A stretch of 64,000 nucleotides of DNA from Citrobacter arsenatis (GTDB lineage Bacteria; Pseudomonadota; Gammaproteobacteria; Enterobacterales; Enterobacteriaceae), in contig NZ_CP037864.1 of assembly GCF_004353845.1 (NCBI RefSeq), positions 5,084,001 through 5,148,000 of the forward strand, in the 5' to 3' direction. The translations under genes and the position numbers were made by a program. Below, piece after piece: positions 63,155-64,000 of this stretch; within the stretch, counting starts at the first letter, position 1, and each line of letters opens with the position of its first letter. A model generated the notes under the pieces. That model worked only from the letters and a program-made list of their open reading frames with translations. It searched no databases and was not told the DNA's origin.

Positions 63155-64000
63155 ATGTTTACTTTTAAAAAGTGCCTGATTGCACTTTCTATAAATTTGG
63201 CCGTTGTTTCATCAGGTTTTGCGTGTACGACCCTGCTGGTCGGCAATGAAGCATCAGCGGACGGCTCCATGCTGGTAGCCCGTAGCGCTGACAGCGATGC
63301 CCTGAAAGCGCAGCATTTTGTCATTCACCCGGCCAAACAGAATCAGACCGGGGTATACAGCACCAAAGCACATAACGGTGCGAATGACTTTACCTGGCCG
63401 CTTCCCAAAAACTCTCTGCGCTATACAACCGTCCCAAACTGGAAAACTCAACTGCACGGTGCAACCGGATTTAACGAACTGGGCGTTGGCGTGAGCGGCA
63501 CAGAATCTATTTTTGCCTCACCAAAAGCGCTGGCCGCCGACCCATACGTTGAGGATAAAGGGATCACTGAAGACGATATCCCGGATATTCTACTGTCGCA
63601 GAGCAAAACTGCGCGTGAAGCCGTGGCGCTGCTGGGCCATATCGTTGAAACTGTCGGCGCTGGCGAAGGCTTTGGCGTTGCCGTCGTCGACGAGAACGAG
63701 ATCTGGTACCTGGAAACCGGCAGCGGCCATCAGTGGATGGCGCAGCGTCTGCCGAATAACCAATATTTTGCCACCGGTAATCAGGGCCGCTTACAGGATT
63801 ACGATCCTAAAAACCCTGACATGATGGCGTCGAAAAACCTGATTCAATTTGCGACCGAAAAGGGTCTGTACGAACCGGCGAAAGATGGCAAATTCAACTT
63901 CTCCAAAGCCTATACCCGTGATGACGAGCGTGACCGCACGTATAACGACCCGCGAGTATGGACCATCCAGAAAGAGTTCAATCCTTCCGTAAATCAGGAT
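63155..64000 (+). CDS. Secreted C69-family dipeptidase (3' end beyond window)
   Basis: N-terminal 282 codons of an exported peptidase of family C69 (N-terminal nucleophile hydrolases). The signal peptide ends at SSGFA, so the mature protein would start with Cys24, the expected catalytic nucleophile (CTTLLVGNEASADGSML). Further family motifs are GFNELGVGVSGTES and VVDENEIWYLETGSGHQW. AGGGAT precedes the ATG. The Salmonella SPI-5 protein PipD belongs to this family, but most enterobacteria have several such enzymes, so this is a family-level call. The frame is open to the window end. Confidence 0.88.
   Translation, partial: MFTFKKCLIALSINLAVVSSGFACTTLLVGNEASADGSMLVARSADSDALKAQHFVIHPAKQNQTGVYSTKAHNGANDFTWPLPKNSLRYTTVPNWKTQLHGATGFNELGVGVSGTESIFASPKALAADPYVEDKGITEDDIPDILLSQSKTAREAVALLGHIVETVGAGEGFGVAVVDENEIWYLETGSGHQWMAQRLPNNQYFATGNQGRLQDYDPKNPDMMASKNLIQFATEKGLYEPAKDGKFNFSKAYTRDDERDRTYNDPRVWTIQKEFNPSVNQD

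Noticed and set aside
55340..64000. Second attachment site (copy of the selC 3' end) marking a mobile island
   Set aside because: No duplicate of the tRNA 3' segment and no integrase gene was found within the window; the far end may lie beyond it.

Overview
The window is a chromosomal segment of an enterobacterium (family Enterobacteriaceae). The backbone order secB-grxC-yibN-gpmM-envC-yibQ-waaH, tdh-kbl, hldD-waaF-waaC-waaL, waaA-coaD-mutM-rpmG-rpmB-radC-coaBC-dut-slmA-pyrE-rph-yicC, yicG-ligB-gmk-rpoZ-spoT-trmH-recG-gltS-xanP-yicH, yicI-yicJ and selC matches the Escherichia/Salmonella/Citrobacter chromosome, and the proteins read as close orthologues of the E. coli ones. The accessory genes (a waa core cluster unlike E. 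coli K-12, a D-lyxose-isomerase/PTS operon, and MisL/MarT/FidL-like genes downstream of selC) suggest a Citrobacter or a close Salmonella-Citrobacter relative. The genus is an inference.

Layout. 1-8.9 kb: protein export (secB, partial), redox, glycolysis, cell-division envelope factors, waaH, and the threonine-degradation pair kbl-tdh. 8.9-22.6 kb: lipopolysaccharide inner- and outer-core synthesis. The plus-strand run hldD-waaF-waaC-waaL is followed by an AT-rich block with a GT2 transferase, a WaaQ-like heptosyltransferase and a GT8 transferase. A convergent minus-strand operon waaG-waaP-GT8-GT8 meets it at a short bidirectional terminator, and waaA-coaD follow. WaaQ, normally first gene of the waaG operon, is instead downstream of waaL. 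An ERIC element inserted at the hldD/waaF junction supplies the last codons and stop of hldD.

22.6-44.7 kb: conserved housekeeping genes for DNA repair, ribosomal proteins L28/L33, CoA, dUTP and UMP synthesis, nucleoid occlusion, RNA processing, (p)ppGpp control, tRNA methylation, RecG, and glutamate and xanthine transport. One accessory patch (30.0-31.4 kb) between yicC and yicG, where E. coli K-12 has dinD, carries two unrecognised genes and a small leader-like ORF with a slippery heptamer.

44.7-55.0 kb: carbohydrate use. A minus-strand operon (PRD regulator, fructose-type EIIA, EIIB and EIIC, two class II aldolases, then a D-lyxose isomerase behind a terminator) looks self-sufficient for taking up and cleaving a ketose phosphate. 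The alpha-xyloside genes yicJ-yicI follow.

55.2-64.0 kb: an accessory region starting at selC, the tRNA-Sec gene known as an island hotspot. It holds a membrane-anchored protein of unknown function, a symE toxin relic, a small His/Gly-rich secreted peptide overlapping a Rap1a/Tai-like gene, an autotransporter resembling Salmonella SPI-3 MisL, a LuxR-type regulator, a ToxR/MarT-like membrane regulator with a FidL-like partner, and the start of a C69-family dipeptidase. Two identical REP units flank the small-gene cassette. No rRNA, CRISPR array, integrase or intact insertion sequence was seen.
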